A DNA stretch of 16,828 bases from JBBDXA01 sp040902585 (GCA_040902585.1 JBBDXA010000202.1:1-16828), one strand, 5' to 3'; positions 6,588-14,057 are shown, counted from the first letter of the stretch. Notes: generated by a model not told the origin, from the letters alone. Translations and numbers: made by a program.

Positions 6588-8273
6588 TTATGCCGGCTTA
6601 TCGCCGCTGTCGGAACTGCTCTCGCGTCCGTAGTTGATGATCGTCGCGCCGCCGTCGCGCGGGGCCAGGGGCAGCGTGATCGTGAAAGTGGTGCCTTTGC
6701 GCGGCTCACTTTCCACGCTGATCTTGCCGCTGTGCTCCTCGATGATCTTCTTCGTCACCACCAGCCCCAGACCGGTGCCCTTGAGGCCCTTCGTCGAATG
6801 AAACGGCTGAAACAGGTTCTTGCGCATGCGGGCGTCCATACCTTCGCCGTTGTCGGTGATGCGCAATCGCAGACTCTGCCCGGCACCATCAAACTCGACG
6901 CGAAGCGTGACCACGCCGGTGCCCGGCTGCACCGCCTCCAGCGCGTTGTTCAACAAGTTCAAAAGCGCCTGTTCGATACCACCCGCATCCAGCGGCACCG
7001 GCGGCATGTCTTCGTCGATGTCCGTGATCATCGCCACCTTCTTGGTGTCGAACTGCCGCTGCATCAGGGCCTGCACATCCTCGATGATCTTGTCGAGGTT
7101 CACCATGTCCAATTCGGGCTTGCGGGTCTTGCTGAAGGTGAGCATGTTGAGCGTGAGCTGGCTGATGCGGTCGAGGTTGCGCGACGCGATTTCCCAGCCG
7201 CCCTTGACGGTTTCCATGCTGTTCTTGCGCAGGCCCAGTTCGAGGACTTCCGCTCCGCCGCGCAGGCCCTGGATGATGTTCTTGATCGAGTGCGAAAGCG
7301 AAGCGACGGTCTGCCCGACGGCGGCGAGACGTTCCTCCTGAAGCCGGCGGGCGTACTTTTCCGCGTTCGCCAGCGCCAGACCCGTCTGCACGCCGATGGC
7401 GTTTAAGAGCAGGAGCTGGTCGTCGGTGAAGGTGTAGTTGTGGATCTTCGAGTCCAGGTGAATGACGCCGAAGGTGCGATCCTTAAACTTGATGGGCGAG
7501 CACATGGCCGAGCGGATGCCGAACTTCTGTACGCTGTCATGGCCGCTGAATCGCTCATCCGCCATGGCGTTGGAGGAGAGCACCCCTTCACCCTTCTGCA
7601 TCACGTGCTGCACGATGGTGCGACTCACCGTGATCGGCGCCTCTTCACGGTTGCGGCCGACCGGCTTGACGCGATGGCGAACCACGGCCGGCTCAGGTTT
7701 CTCGCCCGGATCATCCTGAAAAAGAATGAACCCGCGGTCCGCCTTGACGTACTCGAAGATCACATCCATCACGCGTTCGAGCAGCTCGTTGCGATCGACG
7801 ACGGTGCCGATGAGCTGCGTGAGTTCGAAGAGAACTTTCAGGTGCTGGGCCGCGGCTTCGGAAGGCTCGGGCACCGCCATGATCATGGAGTCTTCGTTGC
7901 TGGGTACGGCGCGTTCGACGGTGACATCCATCGTCCCCGGCTTGGCGATTTTGACGGGTGACTTTTTCTTGAGCGGCTTCGTCTCGTCCTTGCCGAACAT
8001 GATGATGGTGTTGCCCGTGCGCACCTGATCACCGGGCTGAAGGAGGCGGCGCTCGATCACGCGACGGCCGTTCACGAACGTCCCGTTGTTGGATGCGAGG
8101 TCGTTGATGTACCACCGGCCATCATCGGGCGTGAGTTCGGAGTGGCGGCGCGAGATGGTCGGATCCTGCAAAGGCAGGGCCTCGCTGGACCGGCCGATGA
8201 GCTGCGGTTCATCGTCAGGCAGCTCGAAACGCCTGCCTTGGTCGGGGCCTTTGATGACGGTGAGGATGAGCAT
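6588..8273 (-). CDS. FHA-GAF sensor histidine kinase
   Basis: The product is 561 residues. An FHA domain (1-97; GRSS 27-30, SRRHSEL 41-47, NNGTFVNG 62-69) binds phosphothreonine. A GAF domain (about 145-305) follows, then a dimerisation/phosphoacceptor region with His328 in SLSHSIKN. The HATPase domain has N442-N443 (LLNNALEAV), the G1 box DNGEGM (474-479) and the G2 box KGTGLGL (498-504). There is no transmembrane segment, so it should sense cytoplasmic signals, and the FHA module may couple it to Ser/Thr kinases, which are common in planctomycetes. No response regulator is adjacent, so it is an orphan. I start at ATG 8273, where MLILTVIKGPDQG begins the FHA fold; the 35 residues of open frame upstream include translation of a family C repeat (YPDGSAALAIGLE) and are unlikely to be real. 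Confidence 0.9.
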   Translation of the reverse strand: MLILTVIKGPDQGRRFELPDDEPQLIGRSSEALPLQDPTISRRHSELTPDDGRWYINDLASNNGTFVNGRRVIERRLLQPGDQVRTGNTIIMFGKDETKPLKKKSPVKIAKPGTMDVTVERAVPSNEDSMIMAVPEPSEAAAQHLKVLFELTQLIGTVVDRNELLERVMDVIFEYVKADRGFILFQDDPGEKPEPAVVRHRVKPVGRNREEAPITVSRTIVQHVMQKGEGVLSSNAMADERFSGHDSVQKFGIRSAMCSPIKFKDRTFGVIHLDSKIHNYTFTDDQLLLLNAIGVQTGLALANAEKYARRLQEERLAAVGQTVASLSHSIKNIIQGLRGGAEVLELGLRKNSMETVKGGWEIASRNLDRISQLTLNMLTFSKTRKPELDMVNLDKIIEDVQALMQRQFDTKKVAMITDIDEDMPPVPLDAGGIEQALLNLLNNALEAVQPGTGVVTLRVEFDGAGQSLRLRITDNGEGMDARMRKNLFQPFHSTKGLKGTGLGLVVTKKIIEEHSGKISVESEPRKGTTFTITLPLAPRDGGATIINYGRESSSDSGDKPA

Positions 8274-8323
8274 GAGAGAGTGAGAAAGCAGAAAATCAGA
8301 AAAGCAAAACAGTTGGAAACATT

Positions 8324-8360
8324 CAAGCCCGATGGCGAGGGCGGCCGAGCCGTCGGGGTA
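8324..8360 (+). repeat. Family C repeat, single copy
   Basis: This solitary copy of the CAAGCCCGATGGCGAG...GAGCCGTCGGGGTA unit lies between the divergent histidine kinase and small coiled-coil genes, about 50 nt upstream of the kinase ATG. It is oriented as copies 4725-4758 and opposite to 4774-4809 and 9247-9281. Confidence 0.8.
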
Positions 8361-8450
8361 TTCGGGTGCAAAGGTCAATCATACTCGGATACTTGTTGAA
8401 TCGAGGCCGACTATACTTCCACGCTGACTCGCAACGTTCGAGGTGATGCT

Positions 8451-8654
8451 TTGACCCTGCGAAACGAAACCGAACTGAAGAACACCCGGAAAAAGCTCCG
8501 CATGCTCGAGCAGCAGGTTGAATCTCACGAGCGGGACAGTGAGAAGCAGAGCTACGCCAGGGAATTGAGCGTGCGATCCCTAAAACGGCTGATCAATCAG
8601 TTGAAAGAAGCGATCGCAAGGTTCGAGGCCGGTCAGCGCGCGGCGAAGAGTTGA
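8451..8654 (+). CDS. Small conserved-type hypothetical protein, predicted coiled coil
   Basis: The product is 67 residues, almost entirely charged and helical (LRNETELKNTRKKLRMLEQQ; later LKRLINQLKEAIARFEAGQ), with heptad-like leucines suggesting a coiled coil. It has no membrane segment or enzyme motif. The start is TTG 8451 with GAGGTG 5 nt upstream; the ATG overlapping that site runs into TGA after two codons. It resembles small antitoxin-like proteins that sit before toxins, but no toxin gene follows and the downstream gene is convergent. A TATACT box (8412-8417) lies upstream. Function unknown. Confidence 0.65.
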   Translation: MTLRNETELKNTRKKLRMLEQQVESHERDSEKQSYARELSVRSLKRLINQLKEAIARFEAGQRAAKS

Positions 8655-8666
8655 GCGGATACGGCT

Positions 8667-8685
8667 GAGCCATCCGCGATGGCTC
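8667..8685. terminator. Hairpin between convergent genes, probable terminator or short palindromic repeat
   Basis: GAGCCATC (8667-8674) and GATGGCTC (8678-8685) form a perfect 8-bp stem with a 3-nt loop. It lies 12 nt after the coiled-coil gene and 53 nt after the end of the oncoming zinc-ribbon gene. There is no U-tract on either strand, so it may be another dispersed palindrome. Confidence 0.45.
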
Positions 8686-8738
8686 GTCAGGTCGATCAAG
8701 CAAGCCACTGGCCGCGGGGCGCGAAACAGACCGGCGGA

Positions 8739-9233
8739 TCAGAACTGAAAGTCGATGAACGGATACGAAGCCGGAAAGAACAGCCGCCACGCGTCCATCA
8801 GGGTCGGCGCGGCAAGCCAGCCGCACAACATCAGGAGAACGAGCCACTGCCACTTTCGGTTCCAGCGACGAACCCCTCGTCGCCCGTACACAACCACAGG
8901 CAGCGCTACTGTCGCGATTGCTCCATATGCGAACCAGATGCGTGCGCCCAGAAACAGGTCATCCCAGAACTCAAATGGGCCGTATCGGATGACGCCAGGC
9001 AAGTAGCTGAAGAATAAAAAGACGCCGCACATCAGGACGCCGATGAGCGCGATATACAGTCCCTGCTCCATGTTGCGCGACTTGAGATCGAACTCGATCC
9101 TGCATCCGCATTCGGGGCAGCGGTCACCCGTCACGCCGCGCAGGTTGTAATCGCACGCCGGGCAGGGGGCGTCATGCTTCGCCAGGTAGGCACGCAGGAG
9201 GTCGGCATCGGTTGGCGGAAGTGGGTCGGTCAC
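8739..9233 (-). CDS. Zinc-ribbon membrane protein, function unknown
   Basis: The product is 164 residues. An N-terminal zinc ribbon uses C24-x2-C27 (CPACDYNLRG) and C39-x2-C42 (CPECG). Three hydrophobic segments follow at about 58-79, 95-116 and 128-146. The ribbon plus membrane arrangement is a recurrent planctomycete architecture of unknown role. I use GTG 9233, giving VTDPLPPTDADLLRAYL. The 23 residues of open frame upstream are partly translated from a family C repeat (ARWRVREPSGYP) and should not be annotated. GTG 9242 is an alternative; neither has a clear ribosome site. The gene is divergent from tpiA, with the repeat copy between them. Confidence 0.75.
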   Translation of the reverse strand: MTDPLPPTDADLLRAYLAKHDAPCPACDYNLRGVTGDRCPECGCRIEFDLKSRNMEQGLYIALIGVLMCGVFLFFSYLPGVIRYGPFEFWDDLFLGARIWFAYGAIATVALPVVVYGRRGVRRWNRKWQWLVLLMLCGWLAAPTLMDAWRLFFPASYPFIDFQF

Positions 9234-9246
9234 GTTGCCCACAGGA

Positions 9247-9281
9247 TACCCCGACGGCTCGCGGACTCGCCATCGGGCTTG
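9247..9281 (-). repeat. Family C repeat, single copy
   Basis: An inverted copy of the family C unit lies between the divergent zinc-ribbon and tpiA genes, 13 nt upstream of the zinc-ribbon GTG. Read on the minus strand it begins CAAGCCCGATGGCGAG and ends GAGCCGTCGGGGTA. Confidence 0.8.
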
Positions 9282-9317
9282 GTTCAGCGGCAGCCTGCAC
9301 AACCCCGCCGATTTCGC

Positions 9318-9323
9318 TACAAT
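9318..9323 (+). promoter_or_regulatory. -10 box upstream of tpiA
   Basis: GC-TACAAT is a good -10 element, placing transcription start near 9330 and giving a leader of about 75 nt. No convincing -35 box lies 16-18 nt upstream (CTGCAC at best). This is probably the promoter of the tpiA-secG-yicC block. Confidence 0.45.
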
Positions 9324-9405
9324 TCGCCGCTTCGCCCGGGTGGGACCATGGGCGATTTGTAGCTATCTGAACTCTATTTTTGTCCTCTGACCTTTGGAGT
9401 CTGCG

Positions 9406-10167
9406 ATGACCGCTCGTAAGCCGTTCGTTGGCGGCAACTGGAAAATGAATGGACACACGGCTGAGGCGACCAAGCTCGCCAAGGATCTCGTCGCCGGTTT
9501 CAAGGCGGCTGACAAGGTCGATGTGGCCGTGTGCCCCGCGTTCCCCTACCTGACCGCAGTCGGCGCGATCATTAAAGGCAGCGGCATCAAGCTCGGCGCC
9601 CAGGATTGTTATCACGAAGCCAACGGGGCGTTCACCGGCGAGGTGAGCGTGTCGATGCTCAAAGACATCGGCGTCGAAGTCGTCCTCACCGGCCACAGCG
9701 AACGCAGGCACGTCATCGGCGAGAACGATGTGCTCATCAACGCCAAGACGCGGGCTGCTCTCAACGCCGGGCTGGAAGTGATCCTCTGCGTGGGCGAGAA
9801 GATCGAGCAGCGCGAAGCGGGGCAGACCGATGCGATCAACGCCGGTCAGACCTGGTACGGGCTGGCGGGCGTGACGGCTCACCAGATGAGCAAAGTCACC
9901 ATTGCCTACGAACCGGTCTGGGCCATCGGCACGGGCAAGACCGCGACGGAGGCGGATGCCCAGAACGCCCACGCGGCGATCCGCAAAGTCCTCGGCTCGA
10001 TGTACGGCGACGCGATCGCCCAGGCCACTCGCATTCAGTACGGCGGCTCCGTCAAGCCTTCCAACGCCAAGGGCTTGTTCGGCCAGGCGGATATCGACGG
10101 CGGCCTGATCGGCGGGGCTTCGCTGAAGGCGGAGGATTTTGTGGGCATTTTGAATGCAGCTTTGTGA
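9406..10167 (+). CDS. tpiA: Triose-phosphate isomerase
   Basis: The product has 253 residues, the usual length for this TIM-barrel enzyme, which interconverts dihydroxyacetone phosphate and glyceraldehyde 3-phosphate in cytosolic glycolysis and gluconeogenesis. All catalytic landmarks are present: N11 and K13 in GGNWKMNG, H97 in TGHSERR, E169 in AYEPVWAIGTGKTA (which includes the mobile loop) and the phosphate-binding YGGSVKPSN (212-220). The start is ATG 9406, with GGAG 6 nt upstream. An ATG 12 nt earlier is in frame but lacks this spacing. It is first in a same-strand block with secG and yicC. Confidence 0.97.
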   Translation: MTARKPFVGGNWKMNGHTAEATKLAKDLVAGFKAADKVDVAVCPAFPYLTAVGAIIKGSGIKLGAQDCYHEANGAFTGEVSVSMLKDIGVEVVLTGHSERRHVIGENDVLINAKTRAALNAGLEVILCVGEKIEQREAGQTDAINAGQTWYGLAGVTAHQMSKVTIAYEPVWAIGTGKTATEADAQNAHAAIRKVLGSMYGDAIAQATRIQYGGSVKPSNAKGLFGQADIDGGLIGGASLKAEDFVGILNAAL

Positions 10168-10200
10168 TGCCCGCCAGCGACGACGGACGACTGAACACGC

Positions 10201-10206
10201 TATCAT
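10201..10206 (+). promoter_or_regulatory. -10-like box upstream of secG
   Basis: GC-TATCAT lies in the 67-nt tpiA-secG gap, 28 nt before the secG ATG. It resembles the -10 boxes of other genes here but has no -35 partner. It may give secG some transcription independent of tpiA. Confidence 0.3.
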
Positions 10207-10234
10207 GCTCGGCTCGATTCAAAAGGAAATAGAC

Positions 10235-10687
10235 ATGCTCCCCATCCTCCCCATCCTCGGCGCCTGGTACGTGACGCTGTTCACGATCATGTTCGTCTTC
10301 GTCTGCCTGTTTCTCATGCTGGTGATCCTGATTCAGAAGCCGCGCGGCGGCGGACTGAGCGGGGCGTTCGGCGGAGCGGGCGGGTCGGCCTCCAGCGTGT
10401 TCGGTGCCAAGACCGGCGATGTGCTCACCTGGTTCACCGTCATCTGCTTCACCCTGTTCATCGCCTTGGCGATGGTGCTCACTTGGACCGCCAGGCCCGG
10501 GAACGAAACAACGCTGCCGATCCTTAATACGAACACGCCGAACACGTCCACGCCTGATGGCGGCACGGGCACAGGCACGACTTTGGACGGCGGCGCTGGC
10601 ACCGGTACACCCCCGGTCACACCCCCAGTCACACCCCCGGTCACCCCTCCCGTCACTCCCGATGGCGGCGAGAAAACCGTGCCCTGA
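10235..10687 (+). CDS. secG: Preprotein translocase subunit SecG
   Basis: The product has 150 residues and two transmembrane helices (about 10-33 and 65-88) joined by the hallmark loop LVILIQKPRGGGLSGAFGG, which includes the glycine-rich turn, then FGAKTGDVLTWFT. SecG joins SecY and SecE in the inner-membrane channel and assists SecA-driven export. The start is ATG 10235, with AAGGA 7 nt upstream. It is longer than typical SecG (about 75-110 residues) because of a low-complexity C-terminal tail rich in Gly, Thr and Pro, with four TPPV-type repeats before DGGEKTVP. The tail should lie outside the membrane. Confidence 0.92.
   Translation: MLPILPILGAWYVTLFTIMFVFVCLFLMLVILIQKPRGGGLSGAFGGAGGSASSVFGAKTGDVLTWFTVICFTLFIALAMVLTWTARPGNETTLPILNTNTPNTSTPDGGTGTGTTLDGGAGTGTPPVTPPVTPPVTPPVTPDGGEKTVP
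10607..10654 (+). repeat. 12-nt tandem repeat in the secG tail
   Basis: Four units of ACACCCCCGGTC (the third identical, the second with one change, the fourth degenerate) encode the TPPV repeats of the SecG tail. Such in-frame repeats can vary in copy number by slippage. Confidence 0.75.
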
Positions 10688-10760
10688 TCCACGCCTCACC
10701 GCTTCCTTCTCCTCACGCGCCACGCGCCACTCGCCACCCTCTCCTCTCTCCAGGCAACTC

Positions 10761-11654
10761 ATGATCCGATCCATGACCGGCTTTGGCAGCGCGAATGAAA
10801 AGGTGGACGGGGTCCACTACGCCGTCGAGCTGCGCAGTCTCAACAACCGCTACTTCAAAGCCTCCATCAAACTCCCCGAAGAAATCGCCAGCCTGGAAGC
10901 GGAACTCGATGCCCTCCTGCGCCACAAGCTCAACCGCGGCTCCATCACGCTGCTGGTGAAGATGCAGGGCTCCGATGCCTCCGTGGCGGATCAGATCAAC
11001 GAAGCGGCTCTGCTTACTTACCTCGACAAACTCGAATCCCTGCGCACGCGCTTCGCTGAGCGCGATCAGGCGGCCCACATCGACCTGACCGCGCTGCTCG
11101 CGCTGCCCGGTGTGCTTCAGTCGGCGGATGATTCGCAGATTCTCAGCAAGGCCCGGCCGATCATCCTCAAACTCGCCGAGGCGGCCTGCGACAAAGCCCT
11201 GGCCATGCGCCACACTGAAGGCCAGACCGTGGCGGAGGATCTCGCCAAGCAGCGCAAGTCCATCCGCACGCACATCGACATCATTGCCGAGCGCGCCGGC
11301 GGCGTCATCGGCGAGTACCACACCCGCCTGACCAATCGCGTGAACTCGCTCATGGCCACGGCTGAGCTGAAGGTCAACGAAAACGATCTGATCCGCGAAG
11401 TGGCGATTTTCGCCGAGCGCTCGGACATCAGCGAAGAAATCAACCGCATGCGCGGACACCTGGAACAGTTCGAGACCATCGCGTCGAACCCGGAGGAGTC
11501 GGTGGGCCGCACGCTGGAGTTCATCACGCAGGAGATGCTGCGCGAGGCGAACACCATCAGCAGCAAGAGCAATGATGCGGTGATCAGCAGGGCGATCGTG
11601 GAGGTGAAGGGCTCGATCGACCGGATCAAAGAGCAGGCGGCGAATGTGGAGTGA
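10761..11654 (+). CDS. yicC: YicC family endoribonuclease
   Basis: The product is 297 residues, matching the family. It opens with MIRSMTGFGSAN and ELRSLNNRYFKASIKLPEE and ends with GRTLEFITQEMLREANTISS followed by SIDRIKEQAANVE; these N- and C-terminal blocks (YicC N-terminal and DUF1732) define the family. E. coli YicC has been reported as a hexameric endoribonuclease acting on RNA stem-loops, so RNA turnover is the expected role. I start at ATG 10761, the conserved N-terminus; the open frame reaches much further upstream but overlaps secG. In many bacteria yicC is followed by gmk; here gmk does not follow. Confidence 0.93.
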   Translation: MIRSMTGFGSANEKVDGVHYAVELRSLNNRYFKASIKLPEEIASLEAELDALLRHKLNRGSITLLVKMQGSDASVADQINEAALLTYLDKLESLRTRFAERDQAAHIDLTALLALPGVLQSADDSQILSKARPIILKLAEAACDKALAMRHTEGQTVAEDLAKQRKSIRTHIDIIAERAGGVIGEYHTRLTNRVNSLMATAELKVNENDLIREVAIFAERSDISEEINRMRGHLEQFETIASNPEESVGRTLEFITQEMLREANTISSKSNDAVISRAIVEVKGSIDRIKEQAANVE

Positions 11655-11661
11655 TCGGACT

Positions 11662-11682
11662 CCCCTCCCTTTTAGGGAGGGG
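11662..11682 (+). repeat. C/T-rich palindrome after yicC
   Basis: CCCCTCCCT and AGGGAGGGG form a 9-bp stem with a TTT loop, starting 7 nt after the yicC stop, followed by GCGGGGGGAGGGTCG. No U-tract follows, so it is not a textbook terminator. Nearly identical palindromes are dispersed in many GC-rich genomes. The rest of 11683-11804 holds no gene that I can see. Confidence 0.55.
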
Positions 11683-11804
11683 CGGGGGGAGGGTCGAGCG
11701 CACAGCTTGTTCTGACCACCGACGTTTCCGCGATCAACGGTCTTCACTCGTGCGCACTGGTTGCAACGGATGATCACGGTGATTCGTTCGCACGGGCCCC
11801 CCCC

Positions 11805-11814
11805 NNNNNNNNNN
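11805..11814. other. Assembly gap (10 N)
   Basis: Ten N follow a run of eight C. A fixed-size N block is a scaffold join, so true gap size and the adjacency of yicC and the kinase gene are not established. Confidence 0.98.
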
Positions 11815-11893
11815 GACGCATCTCGCGGAGCGACATGACGACAGGTATTCGCCCCGATCTGGCGAATGTAAAAGAGAGAACCGTCCGATGTGC

Positions 11894-11899
11894 TAGAAT
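11894..11899 (+). promoter_or_regulatory. Extended -10 promoter of the kinase gene
   Basis: TGC-TAGAAT is an extended -10 element, giving a start near 11906 and a leader of about 90 nt. No -35 box is visible, as is allowed for extended -10 promoters. The leader holds a 9-bp inverted repeat, CACGCCTTG (11916-11924) with CAAGGCGTG (11961-11969). Confidence 0.45.
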
Positions 11900-11995
11900 G
11901 GTACGACCGGTTTTTCACGCCTTGGCCGGCGCGTAGGCGTCAGCTTTCCGGGCGGACAGACAAGGCGTGCAACCCCCCACGGCAGTTCCCACGCA

Positions 11996-13264
11996 ATGAC
12001 GCAGGCTCAGCGCACTCCTGATGTCAACCAGGCAGCGGCCGACTCCGGTCCGCTGAGCAGTTCGGTACCCGGCAGCGCGGGCGGCGGCAGCGGGACCGAA
12101 TCAGTCGCCAGCGGATCGGGAAGCATCAGCGTGCCCTCGGCTTCAATCACGGGCAGCGCGAGCATGCCGCCGGAGTCGGCCGCAGGCGTCTCCCCCGCCA
12201 GCCGGAACCTCACCCGCAGCGGTCACGAAAAGTTTCACGCCAACGAGCTGGCCATTGTCCTCTCGCACTTTGACCTGGGCATCATTGAAAAGATCAAAGA
12301 ATTTCCACGCGGTTCGCGCAAGGCGCCCAAGCTCGTCCTTCGCAGCGAGAAAGGCACGTTCCTGCTCAAGCGACGGGCACGAGGGAAGGATGATGCGTTC
12401 AAGGTCGCCTTCTGTCATCAGCTTCAGATGTACCTGGCGAGCAAGCAGTTTCCGCTGCCACACCTGATCGGCACGAAGAATGAAAACAACTCGATGCTCC
12501 AGTGGAACGACACGATCTACGAGCTCTTCGAGTTCATCAAGGGCACGGGTTTTGAGAGTTCGCTGGAGCAGACCAGCGATTCGGGCCGCATTCAGGCGAT
12601 CTTCCACAAGCTGCTGTTGGATTTCAAGAGCGAGTATCAGCCGCCGACCGGTTCGTATCACGCCTCAAGGCATGTGACCGCGTCGCTGGACAGGATTCCC
12701 GCCACGCTGTCGAAGCTCTTCGCCGATGCGGTCGAGCAGATGGATGCGATCAAGCAGGTGCTCCAGTTCCTGCACGCGGCCTACGCCTCGGCAATGGTGC
12801 GGGTCAACGATGCCGGCCTTCTCGACTGGCCCGCGCAGATCGTTCACAGCGACTGGCACCCGGGCAACATGCTCTTCCGCGGCCCGCGCGTGGTCGCCGT
12901 GATCGACTACGACGCGGCCCGCATCCAGCAGCGCATCATCGATGTCGCCAACGGGGCCTTGCAGTTCTCCATCCTCGGCGGCGGCGACGATCCGATGGCC
13001 TGGCCCGAGCATCTGGATGAAGCCCGCTTCCTGAAATTCCTCCGCTCGTATGACGATGTGCCCGGCTGCCAGCTCACCCGCGCCGAGCTGCGCGTCGTGC
13101 CGCACCTGATGATCGAAGCCCTCGTCGCCGAGGCCGCGATCCCCATCGCCAACACCGGCCAGTTCGCCCGCATGCCGGGCCACGTCTTCCTCACCATGGT
13201 CGAACGCAAAGTCCGCTGGATGCAGAAACACGCGGAACGATTGGCGAATATCTTGGAGTCGTAG
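11996..13264 (+). CDS. Aminoglycoside phosphotransferase (APH)-fold kinase
   Basis: The product is 422 residues. After a 70-residue Ser/Gly-rich disordered N-terminus comes an APH/choline-kinase-type fold (PF01636; close to CotS and homoserine-kinase II proteins). Visible elements are a possible ATP-binding lysine in GTFLLKRRARGK, the hinge IYELFEFIKG, the catalytic loop IVHSDWHPGNMLF (D286, N291) and the metal-binding VIDYDAA (D304). All kinase residues are present, so it should be active. The small-molecule substrate cannot be read from sequence, and antibiotic resistance should not be assumed. I kept ATG 11996, although no ribosome site precedes it; ATG at residue 57 would drop most of the tail but also lacks one. 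It converges on the next gene with a 39-nt gap. Confidence 0.8.
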   Translation: MTQAQRTPDVNQAAADSGPLSSSVPGSAGGGSGTESVASGSGSISVPSASITGSASMPPESAAGVSPASRNLTRSGHEKFHANELAIVLSHFDLGIIEKIKEFPRGSRKAPKLVLRSEKGTFLLKRRARGKDDAFKVAFCHQLQMYLASKQFPLPHLIGTKNENNSMLQWNDTIYELFEFIKGTGFESSLEQTSDSGRIQAIFHKLLLDFKSEYQPPTGSYHASRHVTASLDRIPATLSKLFADAVEQMDAIKQVLQFLHAAYASAMVRVNDAGLLDWPAQIVHSDWHPGNMLFRGPRVVAVIDYDAARIQQRIIDVANGALQFSILGGGDDPMAWPEHLDEARFLKFLRSYDDVPGCQLTRAELRVVPHLMIEALVAEAAIPIANTGQFARMPGHVFLTMVERKVRWMQKHAERLANILES

Positions 13265-13303
13265 AAGTGCTGGACGCGCGAGACCTGTTGTCCGAAGTAC
13301 CGC

Positions 13304-14044
13304 TCAATCAAACGGCAATTCCAGATCATCGATCACGCGGTTGTAAAGAGTGACACCCGCGCGGATTTCCTTACTCAACCCGTCGGCGTAAATCGCCAGG
13401 CGTAAACTGGTGCTGCCGATCCGGTACGTCAGGTCGATCGCACCCCGCCCGTGCACGGTCGCCAACTGCATCGCTTCGATGTTCTCGGCCAGAATGATGT
13501 AGCGATACCGTTCCCCTTCAATGAGCAGCGCGCGAGTCCGCTGATCGATTAGCATGAAACCGTCATCATCGGGGAACAGCTTTGCCTTGCTGAACGTGTT
13601 GCCATCTTCCAGGTGGACGAAGAGGACTTCCGGGGTCGTGGTGTCGAAGAGAGACAATCCCCGTCGCATAGGATCGCGCAGCCGCGCTATCGATGACCGG
13701 CGCGTCATCGTTGCGTCGAAATAACCAACCGCCACGAGAAAAACGGATCCAGCCATGATGCCAAGAAATACCTTTGCAATCTGAGGCATGGGACTCGCGA
13801 TCGCCGAAAAGTCGAACTGACTGAGAAGCACATATACGAGAATCATGAGGCCGATGAACCCCATGACCGCAAAGATGAGTTTGCCGAGGGCAACTGCCTT
13901 TGAGGGTCGCCGATTGTGAAAGGTTTCCGTCACTGCAATGCACAGCGACAAGGCGGCGCGGAGCGGGTCACCGCCGGGGCCACCTCGAACGATGGCGGCA
14001 CTCTCTCGCGCCGCCGCATCACGGAAGTCGGATGAAGCTTGCAT
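13304..14044 (-). CDS. Hypothetical membrane protein with two transmembrane helices
   Basis: The product is 246 residues. Two hydrophobic helices (about 52-74, LGKLIFAVMGFIGLMILVYV, and 88-109) lie between a short polar N-terminus and a soluble 130-residue C-terminal domain that appears alpha/beta (TPEVLFVHLEDGNTFSKAKL; YRYIILAENIEAMQLATV). I recognise no family; the tail could be a PH-like or scaffold domain, which is speculation. I start at ATG 14044 because TAGAAT lies on the minus strand only 7 nt before it, implying a leaderless message; the open frame continues upstream into the divergent gene's promoter region. It is divergent from the pyridoxamine-oxidase-fold gene. Confidence 0.65.
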   Translation of the reverse strand: MQASSDFRDAAARESAAIVRGGPGGDPLRAALSLCIAVTETFHNRRPSKAVALGKLIFAVMGFIGLMILVYVLLSQFDFSAIASPMPQIAKVFLGIMAGSVFLVAVGYFDATMTRRSSIARLRDPMRRGLSLFDTTTPEVLFVHLEDGNTFSKAKLFPDDDGFMLIDQRTRALLIEGERYRYIILAENIEAMQLATVHGRGAIDLTYRIGSTSLRLAIYADGLSKEIRAGVTLYNRVIDDLELPFD

Positions 14045-14051
14045 GGGTATG

Positions 14052-14057
14052 ATTCTA
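14052..14057 (-). promoter_or_regulatory. -10 box giving a leaderless start
   Basis: TAGAAT on the minus strand ends 7 nt before the ATG at 14044. Transcription normally begins about 7 nt after the -10 box, so the transcript would begin at or within a base of the start codon. No ribosome site is present, which fits. Confidence 0.45.

Noticed and set aside
8451..8654. Antitoxin of a toxin-antitoxin pair.
   Set aside because: No toxin-sized gene follows on the same strand; the next gene is convergent and encodes a membrane protein.
11662..11682. A Rho-independent terminator for yicC.
   Set aside because: The stem is good but there is no U-tract; the sequence continues G-rich, so it was listed as a palindromic repeat.
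9172..11918. Long minus-strand frames opposite tpiA and yicC, one running through the N gap.
   Set aside because: They are mirrors of well-recognised genes, and one contains undefined residues from the gap.
11996..13264. Antibiotic resistance gene, given the aminoglycoside-phosphotransferase fold.
   Set aside because: The fold covers many metabolic kinases, and nothing in the context (no integron, transposase or resistance neighbours) supports resistance.
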